A stretch of DNA of 64,000 bases, taken from NCBI RefSeq assembly GCF_000335475.2, contig NZ_ANAH02000001.1:952132-1016131 (forward strand), given 5' to 3'. Each line of letters opens with the position of its first letter. The stretch's first letter is position 1. Under the pieces are notes generated by a model. It had not been told where the DNA came from. It ran no database searches and saw only the letters and a list, made by a program, of their open reading frames with translations. Both the position numbers and the translations under genes were made by a program. Origin of the DNA: Cystobacter fuscus DSM 2262 (GTDB lineage: Bacteria; Myxococcota; Myxococcia; Myxococcales; Myxococcaceae). Below, piece after piece: positions 55,980 through 64,000 of the stretch.

Positions 55980-58016
55980 ATGAGCGCTCGTCGTAACGGA
56001 GTGCGCACCTGCGTCACTGGAATCCTGATGGTGCTCGGCGCGTGCACGCAGCCCCAGAAGGGGCCGGACGCCTCGGACGGCGGAGGACCTTCCGCCGATG
56101 GCGGAAGCGTGGGCAGCGAGCTCTCGCCGAACCTGATTCCGCAGGAGGAGCTCTTCGACTGCCGCGGGGCCGACTCCGACGCTCCCACCCGCATTCGCCG
56201 CATCAACCGATGGCAATGGACCCGCAACGTTGGCGGCTCCGTGACGCGCGGATGGACTGGCTTCAGCTTCTACGACAATCCGCTCGATCCGGATCCACGC
56301 TCGCCCTACGGCAGCTACGCCGCCGACGACACGGTGGATGAGTCCATGGTCGAGATCATCCTCCCCATCGTGGACGAATACGGCGCGACGTGGGCCGGCC
56401 CCTACACCGGCTCGAACAGACTCGATCTGCTCCGCGAGGACAAGTCGTTGCGTTGCATGTGGGAGCAAACGCAGCCGAGCACCGCGTGTATTCGCAACTA
56501 CCTCGCCACACTGCTCGAGCGGGGCGTGATGTACCGGCCGGCGCGCGCGGATGAGTTGGACCGATTGACGGCCTTCACCCAGTCGGTGCTCGCGCAGGAA
56601 TCCTCCGATGGAGGCGGCGGCACACGTACCCACAGCCTCTCACGCGTCGTCACCGCGGCGACCTTGATGAGCGGGGCGTTGTTCCGCGAGGAGCTGGGCA
56701 CACCGAGCGGCGACGGCCGGGTCGAACTCGGTGAATGGGAGCTCGCGCAGCAACTCACCTATGCGCTGGGAGAGCGTGGCCCGGGCGCGGTTCCCACCTG
56801 GAGGTGGCCCGACACCTCCGCCTCCTCCAAGGGCCACTACGGAGACATCGCGGACGCGGCGCGCGATGGAGGGATTCGCTCAGCGGAGGTCGTGGGCTCG
56901 CTGATCGATCAGCACCTCGGCGGCGTGGATTCCACCCGCTTCGATCTGGTCCAGGACTTCGGCGAGCCGGAGCGTCCCCGCCGGGGCGAGTTCTGGCTCT
57001 CCGATGGTGTGGCGAACTTCTTCCGCCAATGGCTGGGCTACACGCGGGTGGAGGCGATCTTCAAGGAGCGTCCGGAGGCGACCAGCGCCTTCGATGATGG
57101 GGAGCTGAGTAGCTACCGCGCGCAGGCCGCGGCCTGGGAGAACCTGCTCTCCGGCTACTACGGCGACGAGTCGACGTTGATCCAGCAGATGGACGACTTC
57201 GTCGCGCGCGCGGTGGTGAATGACGTCGCGGTGCTCGAGACCTTGTTGACCTCCCGGCGGTTCTTCCTCGCCGCGACCCGGGACTCGGGCTTCGACGGCA
57301 ACGCCACGCGGTACACGGGCCAGCCCTACGGAACCAACGCGGAGATCGCCGCGACCAACGACGCGCGCTGGCGGACGCTCCCGGAAGCGGAGCGCGCCGG
57401 AGTGCTCACCCACCCGGCGTGGTTGGCCTCGCATGGAGGAAACTTCGAGGACGATCCGTCCGCGGTCCACCGGGGCAAGTGGGTGCGGGAGAACCTGCTC
57501 TGCGGCTACGTGCCCCCCCTCAGCTCGGTGCGCGTGCTGGCGCAGGTGGGGCCCCACGCGCCGGACAAGAACGCGCGTGCCCGGCTCGAGGACGCCACCG
57601 GCAAGAGCGAATGCCAGGGCTGTCACTCGCTGATGAACCCGCTCGGCCTCACGTTCGAGATCTACAACCATGCCGGCTACCTGCGGACGAGGGACCACGC
57701 GCCCGACGGTGGATGGATGGCGCCCAATGGGCAGGTGATGTTGAGCCATCTGCCAGACCCGGGCTTGAACGGACCCGTTCGGGACGCGGTGGAGCTCAGC
57801 GAGAAGCTCGCCGCCTCGGGCCACGTGAAGCGCTGCTTCGTCCGCCAGACCTTCCGCTACTTCATGGGCCGCGACGAAAACCGGAGCGATGCCTGCACGC
57901 TGGCGCGGATGGAACAGGCCTACGACGCACACCAGGGCTCGTTCAAGGCCCTGCTGACAGCCCTGATGACCAGCGACACCTGGACGACGCGCCGCGAGCC
58001 GGCGCGGGGAGAGTGA
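55980..58016 (+). CDS. DUF1588/DUF1592-like secreted lipoprotein with haem-binding-like CxxCH motif
   Basis: A 678-residue predicted lipoprotein (lipobox VLGAC after a basic n-region). It belongs to the planctomycete/myxobacterial group that couples DUF1587/1592-like helical modules with DUF1588 and DUF1585. Visible hallmarks are RIRRINRWQWTRNVGG near the start, HRGKWVRENLLCGYVPPL and GKSECQGCHSLMNPLGLTFEIYNHAG, whose C-x2-C-H resembles a c-type haem site, and a C-terminal VRQTFRYFMGRDENRSDACT. Activity is unknown for the family. A GGAGGGAAG ribosome site fixes the ATG. It ends 2 bp before the DUF1552 gene, so the pair is one transcript and probably one complex. Confidence 0.88.
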   Translation: MSARRNGVRTCVTGILMVLGACTQPQKGPDASDGGGPSADGGSVGSELSPNLIPQEELFDCRGADSDAPTRIRRINRWQWTRNVGGSVTRGWTGFSFYDNPLDPDPRSPYGSYAADDTVDESMVEIILPIVDEYGATWAGPYTGSNRLDLLREDKSLRCMWEQTQPSTACIRNYLATLLERGVMYRPARADELDRLTAFTQSVLAQESSDGGGGTRTHSLSRVVTAATLMSGALFREELGTPSGDGRVELGEWELAQQLTYALGERGPGAVPTWRWPDTSASSKGHYGDIADAARDGGIRSAEVVGSLIDQHLGGVDSTRFDLVQDFGEPERPRRGEFWLSDGVANFFRQWLGYTRVEAIFKERPEATSAFDDGELSSYRAQAAAWENLLSGYYGDESTLIQQMDDFVARAVVNDVAVLETLLTSRRFFLAATRDSGFDGNATRYTGQPYGTNAEIAATNDARWRTLPEAERAGVLTHPAWLASHGGNFEDDPSAVHRGKWVRENLLCGYVPPLSSVRVLAQVGPHAPDKNARARLEDATGKSECQGCHSLMNPLGLTFEIYNHAGYLRTRDHAPDGGWMAPNGQVMLSHLPDPGLNGPVRDAVELSEKLAASGHVKRCFVRQTFRYFMGRDENRSDACTLARMEQAYDAHQGSFKALLTALMTSDTWTTRREPARGE

Positions 58017-58018
58017 CC

Positions 58019-59413
58019 ATGCTGACCCGACGCGCGTTGCTCAAATCCGCCGTGGCCGCTGGCGTGTTCGCGCCGTTCTACCGCGAGGTGCTCGCCCAGA
58101 CGGCGAAGCCCATGCGGCTGGTGCTGGTGCTGGAGTGCAACGGCATCTATCCCGAGGCGTTCCTGTCCAGCGGGACGCGCGCGGCCCTCGGCCCGAAGAT
58201 TGGCACGCGGCACAACTTCCGCGACGTGTATCCCGAGACGCCGCGGGTCCACACGAGTGATGGCCTCTCCAGCGCGTTGTGCCTGGGGCCGCTCGCCGGA
58301 AGCAGCGGAGCGCCCTCCATGGAGAACCGGGCGGCGGTGTTGCTTGGGCTGTCGTCGACGATCGCCGGCGGTGGGCACTCGACGGGAACGGGAGCGCTGA
58401 GCTGCGCGGTGCATGGCTCGGCCGCCACCCTCGATGCGGTGCTAGCGCCGAGGCTCAAGCGCACCGCGCCCTTCGACGCCATCCGGCTTGGCACCAGCTC
58501 CGCGAGCACCCCCATCGTCTACGAGACGTGCGCGTACGGTCCGCGCAAGCCCGCCGGCATCCTGGTGAACCCGATGCTCGCGTACAACACGATCTTCGGC
58601 TCGCTCTCGGCCAGCACGGCGGTGGGACAGGAGCGCCGGATGCTCTTCGACTTCGCCCGTGAGGACGCGAAGGCCGCGCTCGGAACCTTCAAGGGCAACT
58701 CCCACGAGCGCACGAAGCTGGAGCGCTACCTGACCTCGCTCGAGGCACTGCGTGCGAGAGAGACGCAGTTGCAGGGAATGGCGGCGCGGGTAAAGCCGCT
58801 GCTGCCCCCGGACCCGTCCGTGAATCCGTTGCTTCAGGGAGGCAGCACTCCGCCCGACTCACTCAAATGGCTCGAGGCGCAATTCGAGATCGCCACCACG
58901 GCGCTGCTGGGCGGACTGACGAACCTGGTGGTGCTGGCGGCGGGAACCTCGGGTTTCGACGTGGCCTATGACCCGAGCATCTCGCAGGTCGGGCGGCACA
59001 ACCTCCAGCACGGTATCGACAACGCGGCCAACTGGACCGGCATCGCGGCGGTCACCCGGAAACACGTGGCCCTGGTGGCGAAGCTCGCCCGCGCGCTGGC
59101 GGCCACGCCGGAACTCAACGCATCCGGCTCGATGCTGGATCACACGGTGATCGTCCTGATGTCCGACAATGGCGAACAGCACCACTCGGAGGCGCGGGAG
59201 TGGCCCAAGCTCGTCCTCGGTGGCAATGCGCTGGGGCTGAAGACGGATGGACGGACCGTGGTGTATCCGGCCGAGGGCACGGCACGCAATCGTCAGGTCT
59301 CCAACCTGTTCAACACCCTGGGCCACGCCTTCGGGGATACCGGCTTCAACACCTTCGGAGCGGAAGGACCGACGAGAATCGCCGAGGGCCCCCTGTCGGA
59401 ACTGCTCGGGTAG
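58019..59413 (+). CDS. DUF1552-family Tat-exported protein
   Basis: A 464-residue protein with a twin-arginine signal (TRRALLKSAVAAGVFAPF), so it folds before export. The body is the DUF1552 domain, which is distantly related to DUF1501 and alkaline-phosphatase-like folds. Segments seen are VLVLECNGIYPEAF, AVLLGLSSTIAGGGHSTGTGAL, LTNLVVLAAGTSGFDV and TVIVLMSDNGEQHHSEAREWPKLVLGGN. DUF1552 genes are regularly paired with DUF1588/1592 genes, as here with a 2-bp gap. The Tat route suggests a cofactor or metal is inserted in the cytoplasm. Reaction unknown. Confidence 0.9.
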   Translation: MLTRRALLKSAVAAGVFAPFYREVLAQTAKPMRLVLVLECNGIYPEAFLSSGTRAALGPKIGTRHNFRDVYPETPRVHTSDGLSSALCLGPLAGSSGAPSMENRAAVLLGLSSTIAGGGHSTGTGALSCAVHGSAATLDAVLAPRLKRTAPFDAIRLGTSSASTPIVYETCAYGPRKPAGILVNPMLAYNTIFGSLSASTAVGQERRMLFDFAREDAKAALGTFKGNSHERTKLERYLTSLEALRARETQLQGMAARVKPLLPPDPSVNPLLQGGSTPPDSLKWLEAQFEIATTALLGGLTNLVVLAAGTSGFDVAYDPSISQVGRHNLQHGIDNAANWTGIAAVTRKHVALVAKLARALAATPELNASGSMLDHTVIVLMSDNGEQHHSEAREWPKLVLGGNALGLKTDGRTVVYPAEGTARNRQVSNLFNTLGHAFGDTGFNTFGAEGPTRIAEGPLSELLG

Positions 59414-59443
59414 GGGTGGACAGGCAGTTGAGGCCTTGCTCGC

Positions 59444-62062
59444 TCACGACGGCAGACGGCCCGGCCCCTCACCTCCCTCCACCGGCACCAACCGCGCGAA
59501 CCATTCCCACGCCTTCCGCCAGCTCGCGCCCCGTGCCATGACAAGCTCGCGCAGGAACTCGCCCAGCCACCCGGGCATGGAGGCTTCGCGCCGGAGGACC
59601 TCCTCCACCAACGTGTCGAGCATCGCCACGGCGTGCTCCGCCGGCGCCCCCTGGACGAACCCACGAGCCGTCATCCAGTCAGCCCGGGCGAGGTAGGCCC
59701 GGAGCGCCTCCAGGGCCAGCTCGGGAAAGCGCCGCAAGAGCACCTCGCGGACATGGGAGTCGTCCAATCCCTGAAGTATCGCGGCGAGCGCGTGCTCCCG
59801 GGGAATGTGGTGCCAGGCATGCATCCTCCTTAGTTCCGCGGACATGAAGTCCTGATTCCGTTTGGGCCAGAGCGTGAGGAAGGCTCGCCAGTGCTCGGGG
59901 CCGAAGTGCTCATAAGGAACCCTGGGATCGGACAGCATGTCCTGGAAACGCTCGTCCGCGACGACCTCGGGGGGCAATACCTTCCAGAGCGACTCCGCCC
60001 ACGGGTGGCTCGGAGCGAATGCACTCGGAAAGCCGTTCGATGAGGCGAGCCACGCCCTCCAGAGTGCCTCGGCGAAGGCCAGCCAGCTCTCGCCGTGGCG
60101 TTCGAGATAGGACGGCAACTCGGGCATCAGCACCTTCCATGGCGCCTTGGGAAACCACGAAAGTGAGTCGCGCTGGAAGCCTTGGAGCAGGAACGCGGGG
60201 AATTGCAGCCACGAGATGGGATTGCCCCGCTCGCCGCGCTCGAACAGGCGGCCACCGAGGTCGAGAGCGGCGGCTCTCCCGCGAGCCATGGCTGGTTTTA
60301 GCAATGCAGTCCATGCCTCCTCCTGCACGAGTTGCGTCTTCACCGCGGGCGCGCCCACCCACGGGTCGAGCCCCGAATGGAGCGGCGGAACGTCCTTCCC
60401 CAGGGACTCGCTCAGCGCGAGCGCCGCGAGGTACCACATGCCCTCCGCGAGGAGATGCGTCCCCCCGAGAATCCGCCGGCGCGGGAGTTCCCGGCCCACC
60501 TCCGGGACCTCTGGCCCCTGTAACATGAGCCGTCGTTGCCACTCGTAGAGTTCACGCCCGAGGTCGGCTGGAGCCCTGGCCCCCTCCAGCACGGCGAGCC
60601 CGAGTGCGAGGAACGCTCCCTCGACGGCGGCCACCCACTCCGGTGCCGCCGGCGCGAGCGCTTGCAGCAGTCTCGAGAGCGGCTCGAAACGTGAGGTGCG
60701 GAAATGTTCGAAGAGCCCCTCCACCACATAGTCGGCACTCGGCGGCAACAGCAGCGCGGCGCCCCACACCTCGGCGGGCTCCTCCCTGGCCATCCTGGTA
60801 GCGCTCTCCTGGAGGCTCGTCTCCAGGAGCCAGGGGGGACGCAGCGCGAGCTCGGCCGACCGTGTCTCCCGTAGGAGGTGAAGCGTTCGCAGCGACTGCA
60901 CCACCTCGAATCCATCCGGGGGCAGGCGCTGGCTGGCGCGCTGGACGGCTGCCCTCTCCAGGCCGAGCAGGCCGGCTTCGTGCAGCCAGCGCGCATCTGG
61001 CCCCTCGCCCCTCGCCAGCGCGTACCAATGGACAAGCGGCCGGGACTCCCAAGGCGGGTGCTCTCCATCCAGGAGAAGCCCCCGCGCGAGCCGCTGGAGC
61101 CCCTTGTCGAGTGCGTCACGCCGGAGCACCTTGCCCGCCGAAGCGAGGCGGTCCAGCCGCAGTTGGAGGAAGCCCCGGATCAGCCGCTCCGGGGCCGCGT
61201 CGCGGGTTCCCCGCGTCCCGTGCTTCACGAACAGCCCAACGAGCCCGAGCACGCTCCCGAATCCGTCGAGGGCGCTGCTCGCCCAGGGGTCGTCGCGCAG
61301 CCAGCGCAGGCAGACCTCGCGGTCGAAGCCGTCCTCTTGATCGAGACGCGGCTCGAGCCAGGCCACCAGTGCCTCCAGCCAGCTCTCCACCGGAGCGCAC
61401 TCCACGAGCGGCCAGGGCTCGGAGGTAGGTTCGCCGGTCGCATCTGTCGGTGGATCTGGAGGCCTCCAGTTCGCGGCGATACAGAGCGACCGCGAGGGAG
61501 GTGTGGGTGGCACGTCCTCGCGGCCCGCCCCGGTCAGCTCCACGAAGATGGCGCCACGCTGGGGCAGTTTCTCCCGAGCCTCCGACCACGTCCTGGCCTG
61601 AATGAACGTGGCGAGTCCGCGTGCTTCCAGCCATCGGCCCACGAGCGTCCGGCCCGAGCCACCAGGGGCGCTCCACCAGCAGGGCCACCCGCGTGGGTCC
61701 TGCACCTCGGAGGGGATGCCGGGCGGCAGCGGCTCCTCACGCAGCTCGAGGGGCCGTGCATCCACATCCCAGAGCTCGAGCCGCGTGGCGGTCCTCGGGC
61801 GCTCTCCGCTGGCGGCCGGGTCGAGGCGCGCGTCCAGCTCTTCCGACGACAGGCCCAACAGCTCCGCGAGTGCCTCCCACGCCTTCGGATGCTTGAGCAA
61901 CGCCGAGGCATCCCCCTTGTCCAACTGACCCAGGTAGGTGGCCAACGACTCCCGGGTGAGCGCGCGCAGGGATGGGTTGCCCTGCTTCAGGCGCCGCGCC
62001 AGGGCGGAGTAGCTGGTGGCTCGCGGCTCCAGTGCTTCCATCTGGCTCTTCAGCCATCCCAT
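59444..62062 (-). CDS. HTH-like and degenerate P-loop protein of unknown function
   Basis: An 872-residue cytoplasmic protein without membrane segments. Residues about 17-80 look like an XRE-type helix-turn-helix or similar helical DNA-binding module (TSYSALARRLKQGNP, then WEALAELLGLSSEELDARL). Around residues 128-145 a P-loop-like strand reads SAPGGSGRTLVGRW, with Arg138 where Walker A has lysine; GAIFVELTGAG may be the Walker B strand. The remaining 650 residues are Trp- and Leu-rich helices, as in sensor arms of STAND NTPases. I cannot assign a function. The ATG at 62062 follows AAGGAG. It is divergent from a DUF4145-like gene across twin palindromes, so it may regulate that pair. Confidence 0.8.
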   Translation of the reverse strand: MGWLKSQMEALEPRATSYSALARRLKQGNPSLRALTRESLATYLGQLDKGDASALLKHPKAWEALAELLGLSSEELDARLDPAASGERPRTATRLELWDVDARPLELREEPLPPGIPSEVQDPRGWPCWWSAPGGSGRTLVGRWLEARGLATFIQARTWSEAREKLPQRGAIFVELTGAGREDVPPTPPSRSLCIAANWRPPDPPTDATGEPTSEPWPLVECAPVESWLEALVAWLEPRLDQEDGFDREVCLRWLRDDPWASSALDGFGSVLGLVGLFVKHGTRGTRDAAPERLIRGFLQLRLDRLASAGKVLRRDALDKGLQRLARGLLLDGEHPPWESRPLVHWYALARGEGPDARWLHEAGLLGLERAAVQRASQRLPPDGFEVVQSLRTLHLLRETRSAELALRPPWLLETSLQESATRMAREEPAEVWGAALLLPPSADYVVEGLFEHFRTSRFEPLSRLLQALAPAAPEWVAAVEGAFLALGLAVLEGARAPADLGRELYEWQRRLMLQGPEVPEVGRELPRRRILGGTHLLAEGMWYLAALALSESLGKDVPPLHSGLDPWVGAPAVKTQLVQEEAWTALLKPAMARGRAAALDLGGRLFERGERGNPISWLQFPAFLLQGFQRDSLSWFPKAPWKVLMPELPSYLERHGESWLAFAEALWRAWLASSNGFPSAFAPSHPWAESLWKVLPPEVVADERFQDMLSDPRVPYEHFGPEHWRAFLTLWPKRNQDFMSAELRRMHAWHHIPREHALAAILQGLDDSHVREVLLRRFPELALEALRAYLARADWMTARGFVQGAPAEHAVAMLDTLVEEVLRREASMPGWLGEFLRELVMARGASWRKAWEWFARLVPVEGGEGPGRLPS

Positions 62063-62076
62063 CGGCTCGGTGCTCC

Positions 62077-62097
62077 TTCAATTGAAGTCCAATTGGA
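62077..62097. promoter_or_regulatory. Twin 10-bp palindromes one helical turn apart
   Basis: TTCAATTGAA (62077-62086) and TCCAATTGGA (62088-62097) are perfect palindromes whose centres are 11 bp apart, so they present on the same DNA face. They fill the short divergent region between two start codons and are the likely operator of the HTH-containing neighbour. Confidence 0.65.
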
Positions 62098-62158
62098 CCG
62101 GGTTGGGCGGGAGGTCTCCGGACAACGTATATCCAACGGCACCTCTCAAGGAGAAAAC

Positions 62159-62608
62159 ATGGAGCGCATCGACCATCCCCCCCTTCCCCCCCGGCCCGAT
62201 TGGATGTTCGAGCTTCCGGTCCGGGCGGCGAGCTTCCTGTCCCAGGTCTACGCCGCGATGGACGCGGGAGCGCCGGACCTGGCCGTGCTGGGGCTGCGCA
62301 GTCTGTTCGACGTGACCGCGCTCGAGTTGGTGGGCGATGTGGGGACGTTCACGGAGAAATTGAAGGCCTTGATGGCCCAAGGCTTCATCAGCGAGCAGGA
62401 CACCCAGACGCTCGCGGTGGTGATCGATGCGGGGAGCGCCGTGGCCCACCGGGGACACAGCTTGCAGGTGGAGCACGTCCACCTGATTCGCACCTGCATC
62501 GAGGGCCTGCTCTTCCAGCGCTTCGTCGCCCCCAAGCGCGTCCGCGCGCTCCAGCGCGCCATCCCCAAGAGGTCTCGCCGCAAGCGCCACGGCCACTCGC
62601 GTGGTTGA
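62159..62608 (+). CDS. DUF4145-like small protein
   Basis: A 149-residue soluble helical protein. LPVRAASFLSQVYAAMDAGAPDLAVLGLRSLFDVTALELVGD and IDAGSAVAHRGHSLQVEHV match the DUF4145 pattern (aromatic start, helical pair, then AxHRG). DUF4145 modules occur alone and fused to nucleases and helicases in defence-related proteins, but the molecular role is not known. The C-tail is strongly basic (KRSRRKRHGHSR), which may contact nucleic acid. AAGGAG lies before the ATG. It is divergent from the large HTH/P-loop gene, sharing the palindromic control region. Confidence 0.75.
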   Translation: MERIDHPPLPPRPDWMFELPVRAASFLSQVYAAMDAGAPDLAVLGLRSLFDVTALELVGDVGTFTEKLKALMAQGFISEQDTQTLAVVIDAGSAVAHRGHSLQVEHVHLIRTCIEGLLFQRFVAPKRVRALQRAIPKRSRRKRHGHSRG

Positions 62609-62711
62609 AGGGGAGCCGGACACCTTCCGAGCGCAACGTCTCCTCGATGGCGTTGCGCACGAGGGAGGTGTTCTCGCGCAGCTCGTCCCATGCGCCGGGG
62701 TGCATCTTCTC
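62609..62711 (-). pseudogene. Cytochrome P450 remnant (K-helix region)
   Basis: On the minus strand the segment reads EKMHPGAWDELRENTSLV followed by RNAIEETLRSEGVRLPF. This matches the stretch before and including the P450 K-helix with its invariant E-x2-R (EETLR). No oxygen-binding or haem-cysteine region is found nearby, and the segment runs into the DUF4145-like gene end. A short decayed piece without function is most likely; chance resemblance is possible because it is only about 35 residues. Confidence 0.5.
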
Positions 62712-62774
62712 AAAAAAGCGACACTCGAGGAAAACCATGGAAAAATCGCTTTCGCCGTGTTTCCATGCTTTCCC

Positions 62775-63935
62775 ATGAGCGAGATTGATTTGAACCGTCG
62801 TGGATTCCTGCGTCTTTCCAGCCTGGGCGTCATGTCCATGTATCTGGACAAGGGATTCGCCCCGGAGCTGTTCGCAACGCCGACGGAATATTTCATCTAC
62901 GTGGGCACCTACACTTCGTCGGGTGGAGAGGGAATCGTCCTGTGCCGTCTGTCCATGGCGACGGGAGCCCTGCAGAAGGTCGCGGTCACCCGGAACGTGT
63001 CGGAGCCTTCCTTCCTGGCGATGGACCACACGGGCCGCTACCTCTACGCGGTCAATGAGTTGGGGTCCTTCCAGGGGATGTCCAGTGGGGCCGTGAGTGC
63101 CTTCTCCGTGAATCCCACCACCCGGGCGTTGACCCTCATCAACCAGCAGGCCTCCCTGGGGAGCTCCCCCTGCTTCGTGAGCGTGGACGCCACGGACAGG
63201 TTCGTGATGGTCGCCAACTACGGGGGCGGAAGCGTCTCCGTCTTCCCCATCCGGAGCGATGGCGGCCTGGGCGCGTCCACCGACAAGGAGCAGTTCCTGG
63301 GCTCCGCCCCGCATGCCCACCAGATCATGACGGACGCCGCCAACCAGTACGCGCTGGCCGCGGACCTGGGGACGGACAAGGTCATGCTCTACCGGTTCGA
63401 CGCTCAGTTGGGCCGCCTGAACGCCAACACCCCGGCCTCGTTCTCCACGAAGCCCGGCGCGGGCCCGCGCCACTTCGCGTTCCATCCCAACGGGCGGTTC
63501 GTCTTCCTCATCAACGAGCTCAACTCGACCGTCACCTCGCTCGCCTACGATCCCACGCGAGGCACCCTGACCGAAGTGCAGACGGTGTCGACGCTTCCCG
63601 CCGGGTACACCGGAGCGAGCTACTGCGCGGAGGTTCGCGTCAGTCCTGATGGCCGGTTCCTCTATGGCTCCAACCGGGGCCACGACAGCATCGTCGTCTT
63701 CGCCGTGAACACGGACGGGCGGCTGACCCTCGTGCAGCACGCGTCCACCCAGGGGAGCTGGCCTCGGGATTTCATCCTGGACCCGACGGGGACCTACCTG
63801 CTGGTGGCCAACCAGAAGAGCAACAACGTCGTGTCCTTCAAGCGGGACGCCACCACCGGACGGCTGACCGCGCTCGGTCCCGCCCTGTCCCTGACGGCGC
63901 CCACCTCCCTGTTGGTGGCGACGTCCCCGGCCTGA
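62775..63935 (+). CDS. Tat-exported seven-bladed lactonase family protein
   Basis: A 386-residue protein of the lactonase/6-phosphogluconolactonase (YbhE-like) beta-propeller family. The N-terminal NRRGFLRLSS is a twin-arginine signal, so unlike cytoplasmic YbhE it is exported. Blade motifs include YFIYVGTYTSSGGEGIVLCRL, PSFLAMDHTGRYLYAVNEL, GPRHFAFHPNGRFVFLINEL, AEVRVSPDGRFLYGSNRGHDSIVVF and PRDFILDPTGTYLLVANQKSNNVVSF, in the standard order. The HPNGRFVF and GSNRGHDSI sequences are family hallmarks. The natural substrate is unknown, possibly a lactone or sugar polymer fragment. The region after the stop to the window end contains no gene. Confidence 0.92.
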   Translation: MSEIDLNRRGFLRLSSLGVMSMYLDKGFAPELFATPTEYFIYVGTYTSSGGEGIVLCRLSMATGALQKVAVTRNVSEPSFLAMDHTGRYLYAVNELGSFQGMSSGAVSAFSVNPTTRALTLINQQASLGSSPCFVSVDATDRFVMVANYGGGSVSVFPIRSDGGLGASTDKEQFLGSAPHAHQIMTDAANQYALAADLGTDKVMLYRFDAQLGRLNANTPASFSTKPGAGPRHFAFHPNGRFVFLINELNSTVTSLAYDPTRGTLTEVQTVSTLPAGYTGASYCAEVRVSPDGRFLYGSNRGHDSIVVFAVNTDGRLTLVQHASTQGSWPRDFILDPTGTYLLVANQKSNNVVSFKRDATTGRLTALGPALSLTAPTSLLVATSPA

Positions 63936-64000
63936 CGGAAGAGAGTGCACGACCTCACGCCTCCCGAGCCGTACCTGTCGGGTAGACCGGGGCAGTTGCC

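Overview
This is a 64-kb GC-rich window that reads as the chromosome of a myxobacterium, probably of the Cystobacter/Archangium type. That placement is inferred from gene content: a very large multidomain Ser/Thr kinase, histidine kinases with an HNVGN H-box, many predicted lipoproteins and secreted hydrolases, a DUF1588/DUF1552 pair, and polysaccharide clusters carrying FemAB-like transferases. I see no tRNA, rRNA, CRISPR array, insertion sequence or phage gene.

Layout. (1) 1-4523: two nearly identical sensor histidine kinases in tandem, the first cut by the window edge. (2) 4777-21815: a Wzx/Wzy-type surface polysaccharide locus. An operon on the + strand encodes outer-membrane export (Wza), a Wzc-like co-polymerase whose Walker A lysine is missing, Wzy, a GT4 transferase, Wzx and a PglC/EpsL-type phosphoglycosyl transferase. 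Around it, on both strands, lie a PglE-like aminotransferase, a PglF/CapD-like dehydratase and a PglD-like acetyltransferase. Together these could make UDP-N,N'-diacetylbacillosamine or a close relative as the first sugar. Two FemAB-like transferases, an unidentified all-helical lipoprotein and a secreted beta-helix protein complete the locus. (3) 22052-31009: a lipoprotein serine hydrolase, a large S8 protease, a DUF885 protein, a lipoprotein of methyltransferase fold, and copies of a small dispersed repeat at gene 3' ends. (4) 31069-35390: a 1342-residue kinase/cyclase-like/AAA/TPR protein and a methyltransferase remnant. (5) 35479-44627: a pectin and galacturonate block: pectate lyase, hexuronate transporter, LacI regulator, uronate dehydrogenase and SMP-30 lactonase. 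These are tied together by a 14-bp operator at three promoters plus a weaker version at the regulator. Two glycosyltransferases sit inside the block. (6) 44764-49037: a GH9 cellulase with CBM4 and CBM2 modules behind a near-perfect sigma70 promoter, then an unassigned secreted glycosidase-like lipoprotein. (7) 49048-55887: a family B DNA polymerase, a MarR/VOC operon with a dense array of half-sites, a decayed paralogue of the large kinase, a LysR regulator and an AhpD-like protein. (8) 55980-63935: the DUF1588/DUF1552 pair, an HTH/P-loop protein divergent from a DUF4145-like gene over twin palindromes, a cytochrome P450 remnant and a Tat-exported beta-propeller lactonase.

The best-supported system is the LacI-controlled uronate regulon: extracellular pectate cleavage, uptake, oxidation to an aldarolactone and lactone opening under one operator. 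The least understood candidate is the divergent HTH/P-loop and DUF4145 pair at 59444-62608. All start choices rest on visible ribosome binding sites, signal peptides and family lengths. No database search was possible, so family names come from motif recognition.
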